A stretch of 64,000 bases of DNA from Cutaneotrichosporon cavernicola. Lineage: Eukaryota > Basidiomycota > Tremellomycetes > Trichosporonales > Trichosporonaceae. Positions 11,331 through 21,979 of the stretch are shown here, piece after piece. The notes under the pieces are model-generated. The model had not been told where the DNA came from. It saw only the letters and a program-made list of their open reading frames with translations, and made no database searches. The stretch's first letter is position 1; each line of letters starts with the position of its first letter. Position numbers and translations under genes: made by a program. The DNA is taken from NCBI RefSeq assembly GCF_030864355.1, contig NC_083398.1:1426001-1490000 (forward strand). The letters run 5' to 3'.

Positions 11331-13134
11331 GGCGACTGCGTATCAAACCAGTTGAAATGTGAGAGGGGTGGCAAGTGCGCGTCGGACTCGCCGAAGACGA
11401 AGACCGGTGATGGTTTATTGTGGTTTAATGCAAGCAAGAAGAGTGTGGAGCCACTGGATGTAAGTAGCTGACGGAGAGTGTGAGGAGGAATGAAGAGGCG
11501 AAAGAGGATGAAGAAAGAAATGAGGGGAAGGAAGGAAGGAAGGAAGCGAAGTGGATGGCCAAGGTAGAGATGTCTTGCAGCTTGTAGCTTGCTGCAGAGT
11601 TGTGGGTGGAGTTGTAAACCGGAGGGACGGGAGGAGGGAAGGGGGATGGGAAGGGATGGGTAGGTTTGTGGAGGATTGTAGGATTGTGTGCATGAACCCT
11701 CTTGTCGCCGCCGAGGTGGGCCAAAGTAGAGTGGGGTGGAAGGCTAAGAGAGAGACAGACAGAGGCATAGAGACAGGGCGGGAGCTAAGCAGCAAGGGAG
11801 TTGAATCCAAGGAAAGGGCACGGGCGGGCAATCTTAGGGAGATAGCCATATAGCCATACAGCCAAGCAAAACAATCAGCCGCACCGTCGGAGATTCTTCC
11901 TACTTGGCTTGGAGCACTGCAAACGACGAGGTCTCAAGCCCGACACGGGAACGGGCTGAAGGGTTAAGGGTGGAATAGCCAGGTGGAGAGCATCAAGGGA
12001 AAGCTGTTAAGCGGGTGCCGGACGGCGGACCATCGGCGAACAGTAGTACAGTCGCCTCGTCCATTATTATTAGGGGCGAAACAAGAGGATCGTGCCCCGT
12101 TCATGTTCATGCAGTCACAAGGTTGGCATGCGCCACGCCGCAGTGCCGCACCGCCACCGACGCAACCACGCCGCGCGACCCACTGGTCCATTTTCAGGTA
12201 GAAAAAAACTCACCGTTAATTCACGTTTCGTTAATCGTTGAACGTTGTTCGGTGAACGCTTTCAAATTTCGGGTCCGGTGTCGGCGGGGGGTGCGCCCTG
12301 CCGTGCAAGTTGTTAAAGGGTACGCCCTAGCTGCGAGTCTGATCACTTGGTGACGACGTTGTCCGTCCAGTCCAGGGCCGCGGAGTCAATCACAGGTCGG
12401 CGTTGATGAGGACAAATACCGGATGCTGATGCAAAGGAAGGTGGTGGGTTGTCGGTGGGATGACTTGAAGCGAGGTGAATGTGCCCCAAAATGGAATGTG
12501 TGGGCACGGACCGCAAATGTGGTGAGGGACTAGTGCTGGAGAGTGATCAGAGTGTGAGTGATGGAGACGACACTCTAAATAATGATGACGTATGAGGCGG
12601 AGTGGGCGGCGAGGGCATAGGCAAGCCCACCCACATGTTAAAGGGTGACACTGCCACAGCTGCACCAGGGCTCATGGCTCATGGCTCAAGGCTCAAGAAG
12701 AGACCGGTTTATGAAACATTTAATAACTGAGTTGAATTGAGATTGTAATTGGGATTATGGTCAAATAACGGGAACATGTTCCCACGTTGTGTTCATTCTT
12801 TTGCCTCACTGCCTCATGTAATTACCCTGAAATGGTATTCCCTTGTTCCCTTGCGTCCTGTCCAGCAGTCTGGCGCAGTCCAAAACGCTGCTCCAACAAG
12901 TCCCACCCTTCTTTTCTCGTTGCCTGACTGCCTGAGGCCCTGGGCATCCCTGGATCGAGCGCCAATCTATCGCCCCTCTGCCCGACTTAATCTTGCCATG
13001 ACGTCTGCCCTTCTCAAGGCCACGTGGCCAGCCTCTTCTCCAACACGTACCAAAGGTACAGGCTATAGCCGTCAACCGCGACTGACCACTCATTCCTCCA
13101 CCTGTCTCCCTTCATAACTCGATCACCGTTCACC
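11331..13134. other. Intergenic, divergent promoters of SKN7 and the SDR gene
   Basis: About 1.8 kb between two divergent genes. The first 500 bp next to SKN7 (11410-11860) is strongly CT-rich on the SKN7 strand and is probably a long 5' leader. The rest shows no open frame with protein features. The last 300 bp before 13135 is C-rich leader sequence of the SDR gene. Confidence 0.5.
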
Positions 13135-14126
13135 ATGGCCCCAGTCGTCATTGTCACCGGCGCCAGCCGCGGTATCGGCCTCGCCATCGCCCGTACCCTG
13201 CTCGCTACGCATGGGGCCAAGGTCGCAACACTCCAGCGCACACTGACTCCCGAGCTCAAGGCCCTGGCCGAGCAGTACCCCGACCGCGTCCTCACCGTCT
13301 CTGGCGACGTCAGCAAGCCCGAGGACAATGTGCGTGTCGTCGAGCAGACTGTCGCAAAGTGGGGCTCGCTCACGGGCCTCATCCTCAACGCGGGCACCTT
13401 GGATCCCATGGGTACGTAACCATTCCTCGCAAGCTGACAAAAGGCAAGCTGAGCGAGGTGCCGCTCGACGCCCTTGTGCCGAGCCTGCAAACCAACCTCC
13501 TTTCGGCGCTGTACATTGTCCAGCCGGCGATCAAGTACCTGCGCGCCTCTGCGACACCCCAGAACCCGGCGCGCGTGATCCTCGTTTCGTCAGGCGCTAG
13601 CGTTGGCGCTTACCAGGCTTGGGGGATGTACTCGCTCGCCAAGGCGGGTGTTAATAGCCTTGCGCGCACGTTTGCCGCGGAGGAGAAGGACGGCAACGTC
13701 ATCTTCCTGTCGATCCGTCCCGGTGTGGTTGACGTGAGTCTACCGAAGATGGTGTTATCAGTACTGACAGCAGACTGACGTGAGTCGTTTGATTGTGTGG
13801 GACTTTATACCGCACCGGACAGAGTGAAGCACAGCCCAAATCATCTGCCCGGACCTACCTTTGTCCACAGCTGCCCGCAACCCCACTCCGCGCCTTGTGA
13901 TCACTTACTCCAGATGCAAGGACACATCCGCAAGGCCGGACCGGGTGTCATGGCGCCGAATGAGATGGCCAAGTTCAACCAGCTTCACGAGGGCGGCATG
14001 CTCCTCCCTCCCGAGCAGCCGGGTAGCGTCATCGCCGGATGCGCGATCGGGCTCCCCGCCGAGTGCTCGGGCGAGTACGTCGACTGGGCAGACGAGCGGT
14101 TCGCACAGTGGCGCCACAAGGCGTAG
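13135..14126 (+). CDS. Short-chain dehydrogenase/reductase with a 6-nt microexon
   Basis: NAD(P)-dependent oxidoreductase of the classical SDR family, resembling the small fungal carbonyl/benzil reductase-like proteins (yeast Irc24 type); substrate unknown. The Rossmann motif is TGASRGIG (residues 8-15), followed by NAG in LILNAGTLDP. The catalytic residues are Ser in VILVSSGAS and Tyr/Lys in YSLAKAG, and RPGVV is the usual post-catalytic motif. The exons are 13135-13411, 13444-13733, a 6-nt exon 13774-13779 (Thr-Asp), and 13914-14126, giving 261 aa with consistent phases. Without the microexon the conserved PGVVDT motif would be broken. The start is the ATG in CACCATGGCC. Cytosolic, no targeting signal seen. 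Confidence 0.87.
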
Positions 14127-14499
14127 GCCGCAGTCCGCGAGGGAGAGGAGATGAGAAGTGAGCAGTGAAGTGTGTGAATTGTTGGTGGCAAGCGGGGGAG
14201 GGGGAAACAAAAGGACATGGGTCACGAGTCGACGTTGGCAGTTGCCTGATGGAACCTGGGTGTGAGCGGTTTGGTCATTGTGGCCACACCGGCTTGGTCT
14301 GGCCCGTCGGTCTTGACTAGATCCAGGGACATATGCATAGTATGGCGACGATGTGACGACACTGTTTCAAGGATGAGCGCATGAGTTTTCTCTTGCCAAT
14401 AATAGGTGGACGGATGCATACAGTACAGGCTACTCGATACAATACCTTGCGGCCACATGGCCATGCTCTCCCCTCTTCATACTCATCTCACTCTCGTAC
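14127..14499. other. Intergenic between convergent genes
   Basis: Shared 3' flank of the SDR gene (+) and the ING-type gene (-). No gene or repeat is seen. Confidence 0.4.
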
Positions 14500-15616
14500 T
14501 CATCGCTTACGACGCTTCTTCTGCCCACCAGCAGGCGTGCCCCCCTCCTTCTTCCTGCAAACGTCGCACATCCACTCCCCCGCTGGCGGATGCGTCAAGC
14601 CTAAACACGATAAATGGAACCACTCCATAGGACAGTCGTCGTTCTGATGTCAGCTCGATTCCCTCAGAAACGTACATCGCAGCCGACCATCTCGCCATAA
14701 GACACCTGGTTGCAGTAGCAGTACCGGGGTTCGTTGGGATCAACTTCAATACCGGGTGGGAGGCCAGGCGGAAGTGAAGCCGAGACGCTCCGCTTCCGGC
14801 CCTTCTTCTTGGGGCCGGGTTCGGGTTCGGGTTCGGGTTCGGGTTCAGGCTGTGGCTCAACGCTAGGTGCGAAACCTAACACGCTCGTCTCGTGTGCGCT
14901 GAGCGCCGAGTCGAGGGCGCGGATGTGCCGGTCGATAGTGTTGTATGCCCCGACGGCGATTGCGACTTTCTCTTCGCGGTTGCGCACGAGTTCCGAGATG
15001 AGAGACGAGATTTCGCCCAGGTTCACGCGTTTCGGGTACGCAGGCACGGGTCGTGGAGTCTGCAGGTCCTCTAATGCAGCCTCGACAGCGGCCTCGGCGT
15101 GTTCGTCTGTTTCCTCGGGCTGAGGCCTGGTTGGAGTGGACGGCGCTACACCTGCTGGTCTAGCCGTGTCGGCGCCATGGTCCATCAGGACATCGAGGGC
15201 CTCATCTCCGTGATGCGGCACGAGCTCCGGGGCCTCCGTTACGCGGGGTTTGATGTCTTCCTCCTCCTCCTTCTCCTCGCGTTGTGCCACCTTGATCCGA
15301 TACGTGACATACTCGCGTACACGTGCCTGCAATCTGGTCTGCTGGGCTACTATTAGCTCCCCCACTCAAACAACCCACATAAACTCTCAGAGTCTAATTC
15401 TCGGAGTAGTCGCGAGTTGCGGTGCAGCTCTAGAGGAAGTTGCTCGACGATTTCGTAGTGGTCGCCAGCGAATTGGGACCATAGCTCAGCGACTTGATCG
15501 TCGCTCATTTCTTCTTTAGCTTTTGGTGGTGGTTCGGGAACGCCCCGCTTTGGACGGGCTGGCGGTTCGACCTCGACCTCCATTGCCGCGACGCGGCGCG
15601 AGGTGCGACGCGACAT
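14500..15616 (-). CDS. ING-family PHD finger protein
   Basis: Chromatin reader subunit of a histone acetyltransferase or deacetylase complex, in the Yng2/Pho23/Yng1 group. The exons are 15379-15616, 14676-15346 and 14500-14643 (350 aa), separated by two 32-nt introns. The N-terminal ING domain contains [20 protein letters not shown] second helix is [20 protein letters not shown] Glu-Pro repeat ([11 protein letters not shown]) and a basic NLS-like KKKGRKRS precede the PHD finger. The PHD finger has [16 protein letters not shown], then [16 protein letters not shown] and WMCDVCRKK, giving the C4HC3 pattern and the ING Trp expected to cap trimethyl-lysine. The conserved GEMVGCDNDDCP junction supports the last splice. 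The ATG at 15616 begins [12 protein letters not shown]. Which complex it serves cannot be told. Confidence 0.9.
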
Positions 15617-17140
15617 GCTGTTTGATAGATGGGAGGAAGGTGTTATTGGTGGATTAGCAAAACAAGATGACGAGTGTTCGATGGTGACGGGTGCGGAGTA
15701 GGACGCGTCTCCGCCAACCACGTGGTGATTGAACCAATTGATTCTGACAATTCCTTGACAGAAGCCTGTGGAATGGCACAGTCAGATGTCCTAATGGGTC
15801 AAATGAGGCCCTGGATAGATTGATAGCTCGATAACGCCCAAACCCAAACAATTAAGGAGCTATGTAGCAAGCTAAGCCTCTCTCTGATGACTCGGCCCTG
15901 GGCCCTGGGCCCTGGGGGGCGGGCGCAGTTGGCAGAGACTTGTGTCAACCAAGGGAGTCAGTGCCTTAACTAGGCGGAACCCCGAATGTTTGGTTAAACT
16001 TTCCATAAGAGGCAAAGAATTGCGCGCCCAAACGCGGGGCAAGTCCCTTGTGCATCCCTTCCTGGGCCCGCTACCCCTAGCCTACACCCTGATTTCTCCT
16101 GTCCGTGTTTGTACGTACGCGTTGCGTTCCTTCCAACAATCCCGGTTCCCCTGACTAGTCGTTTGTTGGTATTGTCGACAATTCGACAACGGACAACGCG
16201 TAGCGAGGCAGTGCTGCTACTGTAAAAGGCATGTCATGTCCTCTACCCGCAGTCGTAGCTGGTAGGTCACAGGACTGAGATGACGTCTACATCTGTTTTG
16301 GTCGGATTGAGCCGCTCGTTCAAGGGTTCGTTTCCTGGCTTGTTATCGGGCCGACCGGTGTTTGAGGGATGGGGTGGGGGGGATTGAGGAATTGGAGTGT
16401 GCATGGGAAACGAGGGCAGTGAGTATGCTTGTATGTCTGCCAGTCTCCATGAGGATAAAGAAAGAGATGGGCGAGGTCGAGGTCGAGGTGTGGACGGTTA
16501 GAAGCACACGGGCCCGGTGTTTCGCGGCCCTAGTATTGGCGCGGGCGCGCGCGCGCGCTAAGGTCCCAGTCCATAATAGGGTTATTGGGTTGTTGACCGC
16601 GACGTTGACTGTTATGTAGTTTTGAGTGGATTCACCAAACCCTCATTCTTTGCAATAACCCTTCCCTCCATCCGACGCCACACGCCCACACGCCACCACA
16701 TCCTCCCCCCAATCCCCCCAAGATCCTCTCCTTCACCCTACTGTACACACTCTCCCTCCAACAACCAACAACCAACACCACACGCTCTCTCTCTCGCTAA
16801 CTCTCTCTTCTTACACAAATACTTGCACCTTATACTCGACACTCGGCCGGCCCGCGTGTACTGCTCCCGACATCCTCCAAGTCATTCCTTATCCTCCCCT
16901 CGATTCTTGACTCCCCTCCACCAACCCTTCTCGGTCCTCCTCCGTCCCCGTCACACTCGGACCTTCCCTCGCACTACCTCATCTTGTCGGCACCCTCGTT
17001 GCCGGCTCCATCCAGCTTCTCTTCTCCTCTCCTCTCTTCGATTCCACCTGGTGTGAACGCGTTGTTGGCTGGCCCCGACGCCCTTGAACAACACTTTCTC
17101 GCCTACACTACGTTTTACACTACCAAACTTGATCCTAACT
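15617..17140. other. Intergenic, divergent promoter region
   Basis: Divergent interval between the ING gene and the mucin-like gene. It holds three tandem copies of GGCCCTG (15894-15914) and an alternating (GC)n tract around 16546-16559 that could adopt Z-DNA. A CT-rich leader of about 450 bp precedes the ATG at 17141. No gene is visible. Confidence 0.55.
15894..15914. repeat. Three tandem GGCCCTG units
   Basis: Three exact heptamers in a row, followed by GGGGGGCGGG. This is a simple GC-rich repeat in the divergent promoter; function is unknown. Confidence 0.8.
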
Positions 17141-18350
17141 ATGCGCTTCGCTTCGATTATCGCGTTTGCCGCCCTTCCCGCGCTCGTTTCTGCCGACTGG
17201 CACCACCGCCACCGTTACCGCCAACCGGCGGGATGGTTTGGCAACGGACACGGGCGCGTCGTCGAGCGCCAGGGGATTATAGAGTCCATTATAAGTGACG
17301 TCTTTAACCCTGGAGGCGGCACATCCACCACAACGTCGGTGCCGGTTAGTATTGTTCTGTGGATATAACTCACTTTAGCGCCCGTCTACCCCGATTCAGA
17401 CCCCAACGTCGTCTGCGCCACCCCAGTCGACCACGGAACGGCCACCCACGTCAAGCAACCCCCCGTCCTCTGTTAAACCGTCTTCGTCCGCCCCTCCTTC
17501 GCCTTCTTCCGAGACGAGCCAGGCACCTGAGCCCACTCCGACCACCGAGACGCCCATGACGACTCAGGAGCAATCCACGACTTACACTTCCGAGTCGTTG
17601 TCGTCGAGCGCCTCGCTGTCTGTCAAGTTCGTTACGCAAACGGTAAATGGCCAGGTCGTCACCGAGGTGGCCACGCCTACCCCCAAGGAAAGCGGTGGTG
17701 GTGGTGGCATCGGCACTGGTGCCATTGTCGGTATTGCTGTCGGCGCGGGCGTTGTGGTTATTGCGATCGTCGCTGTGATTATCATGCTTGCGCGCCGCGG
17801 CCGTTCGTCGACCGACGACGATGTCATCCGCTGGCCCGAGCTCAACCACCACGGTGACACCGAGGTGCAGCACGCCTTACCCGTCCACCAGTCGGACAAG
17901 CACGGCCTCGGTGACCGCCGCATGTCGCTCGGCTCGGAGCTCGACGAGCCGCAGTACCTTCAGTCTGAGAATGAATACCCGCAGCAGGGCGGCCTGGGCG
18001 GCTCAACGTTTGGTGCCGCAGCCGACTTTAACAACTACGACAACGAGAAGTTCAACTATGCCCCGACCTCGCCTCAGCACCGCACCGTCTCGCCTTACGG
18101 TTACGACGAGGACAACTACACGAGCTTCCCCCCGCCCGTCCAGCCGCAGCCGAGCCCCGTGCACGGCGTCCGGCCTGACTGGGCGACTGACGGTTCGTTC
18201 TCGGACGGCCACAACGGGTACGCCACCATGCACCGCGACAACTCGCCGCCCATGGCTGGTGTCGGCTCGTACTTTACCTCCAGTCAGCACTCTCCGCCGC
18301 CGATGGCGGGCGTTGGGTCTGGCTACCCTCCACAGCAGCCACACTACTAG
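17141..18350 (+). CDS. Mucin-like single-pass membrane protein
   Basis: Predicted type I plasma-membrane protein of 384 aa, of the general Wsc/Mid2-like architecture but without a recognisable WSC domain. The exons are 17141-17344 and 17400-18350. Order: signal peptide (MRFASIIAFAALPALVSA), a short His/Arg-rich segment, a Ser/Thr/Pro-rich stalk (about residues 60-180) likely to be O-glycosylated, a Gly spacer (GGGGGIGTG), one transmembrane helix (AIVGIAVGAGVVVIAIVAV), and a cytosolic tail rich in Tyr, Pro and Asp with repeated PPMAGVGS near the end. The family role would be surface sensing or anchoring; that is inference. An upstream in-frame TTG is not used because the ATG at 17141 directly begins the signal peptide. 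Confidence 0.82.
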
Positions 18351-18625
18351 TATGGACGCTCGCTGGCCGAGTCGTCGGGGGCGCTGAGGGGCCGTGCGTG
18401 TGTGTAAGCAGTCGTATGAACTTTTTGCATGCGAAAGTAGGGAGTGCAGTGTGGAATGGAATAAGAATGAGGGGGTGCTTTACACTGCGAATGTGACAAG
18501 ATACCTAGGTCTACGACGCGACGCGACGACCTCTGTCCCTTGAGGCAAAATGCTCCCGCAGCCCTCCACCATGGCCATGCATCTGCATCTCTGTCCGAGA
18601 TTTCAGTCCTCCATCACTATCCATC

Positions 18626-19158
18626 ATGTCTGGACCGAGCTCTGCGCCGACACCCGACTCGGTGCCGGGTTTTGAGAGCTGGCGTCGCTCCCTGGCCCAA
18701 TTCACCGGCATGGGTCTATCGGACGAAGAGCGTCTCCTCCGTGACACCGAGGCTGAACGACAACAACTCGAAAAAGACTGGACAAAATGCGAGCGCTGGA
18801 AAAAGGACCTGATGACCAAGAGTGAGAATATCAAATGTCCCACTAACGCAGGCCCAATCATCACCTTTATGCTCAAACACCTCGAAATGGCCGGCTGCGC
18901 GTTCCCCAGCAGCGCGATGCAATGTCATCCATGTGATGCTACGCGGGCTGGCGGGTTCTCTCCAGAACATGGCATCTTGCTCTGCCAGAACAGGTTCATG
19001 CACCGCAAGCATATGGAGGATACTATTGCGCATGAGCTGATTCACGCTTTTGACCATTGCCGGTTCAAGGTTGATTGGATGAATCTCAGGCATCACGCTT
19101 GTACTGAGGTGAGTTGGGGAGGGAGAGGGAGAGGGAGATGGTGGGCGGGAGGGAGTAA

Positions 19159-19189
<31 letters not shown>

Positions 19190-19572
19190 GGGGAGGATGG
19201 GTTGACAAAGCTCCAGCCGAGGTCGAGACGAGGGCGGAGAGAGGAACGGTAGAGAAGCGAGAGACCAGTAGAGAAGCGAGAGACCAGGCCGATCCATACG
19301 ACGTAGGACTGACTCCAGATCCGCGCGGCCAACCTTTCAGGCGACTGCAGGTTCTCGCGCGAGTTCAAGCGCGGGTACTGGGCATTCAGCAAGCAGCACC
19401 AGACGTGCGTCAAGCGCCGCGCAACACTCAGCGTCATGGCGCACCCCAACTGCGAGAACGAGGCGATGGCCGAGAAGGCCGTCAACGAGGTGTGGGACTC
19501 GTGTTTCCAGGACACGCGGCCATTCGACGACGTGAGTTTTGCCGACGAGTGGGCTAACAGCAGATCTACTAG
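18626..19572 (+). CDS. ATP23: Mitochondrial inner-membrane metalloprotease Atp23
   Basis: Zinc metalloprotease of the intermembrane space that in yeast matures the Atp6 precursor and helps assemble the F1Fo-ATPase Fo sector. The exons are 18626-18821, 18852-19108, 19319-19531 and a 9-nt last exon 19564-19572 (224 aa, phases consistent). The metal site is HELIH in [15 protein letters not shown]. Other family blocks are [16 protein letters not shown], the ACTE-IRA junction across intron 2, [11 protein letters not shown], and the C-terminal DTRPFDD-IY. Conserved cysteines are present in the CHPC and CVKRRA segments. Intron 2 (210 nt) is unusually long for this window and full of tandem repeats. 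The final exon codes only Ile-Tyr-stop, which matches the family's PFDxIY ending. Confidence 0.93.
19109..19318 (+). repeat. Repeat-filled intron of ATP23
   Basis: The intron contains GGGAGA-type purine repeats, about five GGACGC units (about 19160-19190), and a perfect 19-bp direct repeat, GTAGAGAAGCGAGAGACCA, at 19249-19267 and 19268-19286. The donor is GTGAGT and the acceptor CTGACTCCAG. Confidence 0.8.
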
Positions 19573-19788
19573 ACTGACATGTACTTTTACCGCTCACTGC
19601 ATACAGGGATTGATGGGGATGTGCTTATAAACAGGTTGGGGTCGCGGGATACCAGACTATGGTGCGATACGTAACTAACGTGGCGATATGCGGATACGGT
19701 ACTGCGCTGGAGTGGAGATGGCCAGGAGAGGAAGAGGGCCTGTACCGCAGCGTCGCTTGGCTGGCGAACCGCATTACGCTGGTCCATT

Positions 19789-21579
19789 TCAGGGGAACAG
19801 AATCGGGGGCCGCGTGGGAGCCCGCAGCGTGCGGTAGTCGGAGAGATGGACGCTGGTGCGCTGGAATGTGTCGACATGGGAACTGGACGGCTTGCCATGT
19901 TGCTGGGTCGTGGCGGCCAAGCTGGGACTCTTGCGTGGCCCACCCCCGTCTTCTGCACCGCGCTTCTTGCCACGGCTGCCCGTCTGCTCTGCGGCCAACG
20001 AAGCTGCGTTGTGCTTCAAACTGGCTTGGAGACGGAGCGGAATGTCCTTGCGCTCCGGCATGCCGCCAGCGGAACATGGCCCGTCGGCCCCCCAACGGTC
20101 AATGGTTAGGTCCAGCAGGCCCAGCATGTCCAGCGCGTCCAGCGTGTCCAGCGGCACCAGTCGGTGCTCCTGCACGGTTCTCACGGGCGCGATGCCGCCG
20201 AACTGGATGCGCTCACTGGGATGGCACAACTTGCGCATCTTCATGGGAGGGCCCTGGGCGTTTTCCATACGGTACCCGACGGCGCGCTGCATGTCGCCCG
20301 CTCGCATCCCGAAGGGGTGGCGGATGGGGAGAGTGTCCACCATCTTGTGCTTCAGCGAACCGAACTGGAGGGGGTTGGTGCTACATCGTTCGGCTTCGCA
20401 GCCTGGCTTTTGGTGCCAGAGACCTTTTCGGCTGGGCGGGGGAACGGGACGCTGAAGTGAGGTGAGAGGAAGGCTGTCGAGAATGGGCTGGAGTTCCGTC
20501 ATCGCGAGCAGCTGGGGCTTGGGTCTGTGAGGAAGGTACTGCTGTGGAGGTGGAGGGCTTGGGAGTCTAACAGCGGAACAATCGGGGCTAAGCCGCTGGG
20601 ACTGCTGGGTACTGGGGACCGGGGAGAGGATGCCGGAGGGACGGTAGCCGCCGAGAAAAGGAGAGAGGGTGTCGTGACGAGGAGCCCAATTGTTGGCCCA
20701 AGCTGAAGGTGTCGCCAGGAGAGGAGTCGAGTAAGAGGAGAATGTCTGGTGCTTGTCCGCTGGTAAGTCGTGGAACTCCCGGGCCTTGCGCGGCCGCTCA
20801 GCCGTAGGTTCACGCTCCTCCACGTTCAGCTCGCGATGGCTCACAGGCCAGATTGCCGGCGACGTTGGCAGTGTAGCCGGGTTCCAGACATGGTTGATTG
20901 GCCTCGTCTTCGACTCGTGGGACATGGGAAGCTTGGTCTTGGGAGGGGCCTCGATCTTTGGGGGGGGCATCTCGACAATGAGCTGCGGATGCCACATGGG
21001 GTCTCTCGAAGCCGAGATTGGCGGTACGCGCATCGTAAACTCGGCCACGTCGTCGATCGACATGGGTGTGCGTCGCTGATGCGGCGTCTCCTTGGCCCCA
21101 TCAGCCAGCTGATGGTCGGATGGCTTGTACTGGTATCTAAGGCGACTCGGGACGGGTCGCCAGTTCCCGATGCCAACGAGCGCAGACTTCTTCACCACTG
21201 CAGTACTATGGCTATGAGCCAATCCTAGGAACGTCGAAGCCGCGATGGCCATCATGCGATCGGCGGTCGGCCTGCGCACGCCGGCGCGTGGACGATGACG
21301 CGAAGTGGGCCACTGCTCCCAGTTGGAGTGATCCCACATCTTGGCCCAGGCATTCCAGCGGCGACGGAAGCCGTCCTCGCGCTGCTTCCTTTCGGACGTG
21401 ATTGAGCGTGGCACACGCTGGGGCTTGATTCGCTGTTTTGCCTTGTGGATGGGGATCATGCGGCCGTCGTAGCGGACGACATGGCCTGCCAGGTCATCAT
21501 CTGGCGCGGGGCATAGGCCCCGGGTACACGCGCGGAAGTACATCGCGCGGGTGGAGCGCAAGTGGTCGTCGGGTTTCAT
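19789..21579 (-). CDS. Unknown basic protein, 596 aa
   Basis: A long uninterrupted frame starting with ATG at 21579 and facing the ATP23 3' end. I do not recognise a family. The first 100 residues are the most protein-like: Arg/Lys-rich with KAKQRIKPQRVPRSI and a Trp-rich segment RRRWNAWAKMWDHSNWEQW. The middle is Pro/Ser-rich and disordered. Near the C-terminus is LDTLDALDMLGLLDLTI, which is encoded by an imperfect 9-bp repeat (20113-20157), and a bipartite NLS-like RGKKRGAEDGGGPRK. No membrane segment or signal peptide is seen, so a nuclear or cytosolic role is possible. In GC-rich DNA a frame of this length on one strand is unlikely by chance but not impossible. Confidence 0.6.
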   Translation of the reverse strand: MKPDDHLRSTRAMYFRACTRGLCPAPDDDLAGHVVRYDGRMIPIHKAKQRIKPQRVPRSITSERKQREDGFRRRWNAWAKMWDHSNWEQWPTSRHRPRAGVRRPTADRMMAIAASTFLGLAHSHSTAVVKKSALVGIGNWRPVPSRLRYQYKPSDHQLADGAKETPHQRRTPMSIDDVAEFTMRVPPISASRDPMWHPQLIVEMPPPKIEAPPKTKLPMSHESKTRPINHVWNPATLPTSPAIWPVSHRELNVEEREPTAERPRKAREFHDLPADKHQTFSSYSTPLLATPSAWANNWAPRHDTLSPFLGGYRPSGILSPVPSTQQSQRLSPDCSAVRLPSPPPPQQYLPHRPKPQLLAMTELQPILDSLPLTSLQRPVPPPSRKGLWHQKPGCEAERCSTNPLQFGSLKHKMVDTLPIRHPFGMRAGDMQRAVGYRMENAQGPPMKMRKLCHPSERIQFGGIAPVRTVQEHRLVPLDTLDALDMLGLLDLTIDRWGADGPCSAGGMPERKDIPLRLQASLKHNAASLAAEQTGSRGKKRGAEDGGGPRKSPSLAATTQQHGKPSSSHVDTFQRTSVHLSDYRTLRAPTRPPILFP

Positions 21580-21979
21580 GAGCAGTGTATGAAGGGATGG
21601 CTGGGAAAGGTGGATGGAGGAAGCAAGTGAGGTTCACTACAGAGAAAGGATGATTCAAGTGTGTGTGGAGATGAAGATGGAGTAGATGCGTAAGTGAAAA
21701 AATGGGGAGGAAAATAAGAGATGTTATGAAAGGCGCAGTAAAAATTCAAGAGGAAGCTTGAGAAAAGAGTGAGTAGGATCATGGGGTCATGGGGTCATGG
21801 GAGGCAAAGTAAATGTTTCAGTGAGTGGCGTTGAATGACATCTCACCTTTGTACGCGTATGTACAGTCATCGTAATCAATCCTCAACAACGCACAGACGT
21901 CGGAATCTTCCAACATAATATCCTCCACCTCATGTCCGCATGCTGCACGCTTGGTTACACATTCGTGAATCAAGTCTCA
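21580..21979. other. Intergenic, 5' flank of unknown gene and 3' flank of copy A
   Basis: AT-richer spacer with three near-exact ATGGGGTC repeats around 21779-21801. No gene is seen. Confidence 0.4.

Noticed and set aside
16622..17056. 144-codon Pro/Ser/His-rich plus-strand frame before the mucin-like gene
   Set aside because: This is the CT/C-rich 5' leader. It starts at a non-ATG codon and has no protein features.
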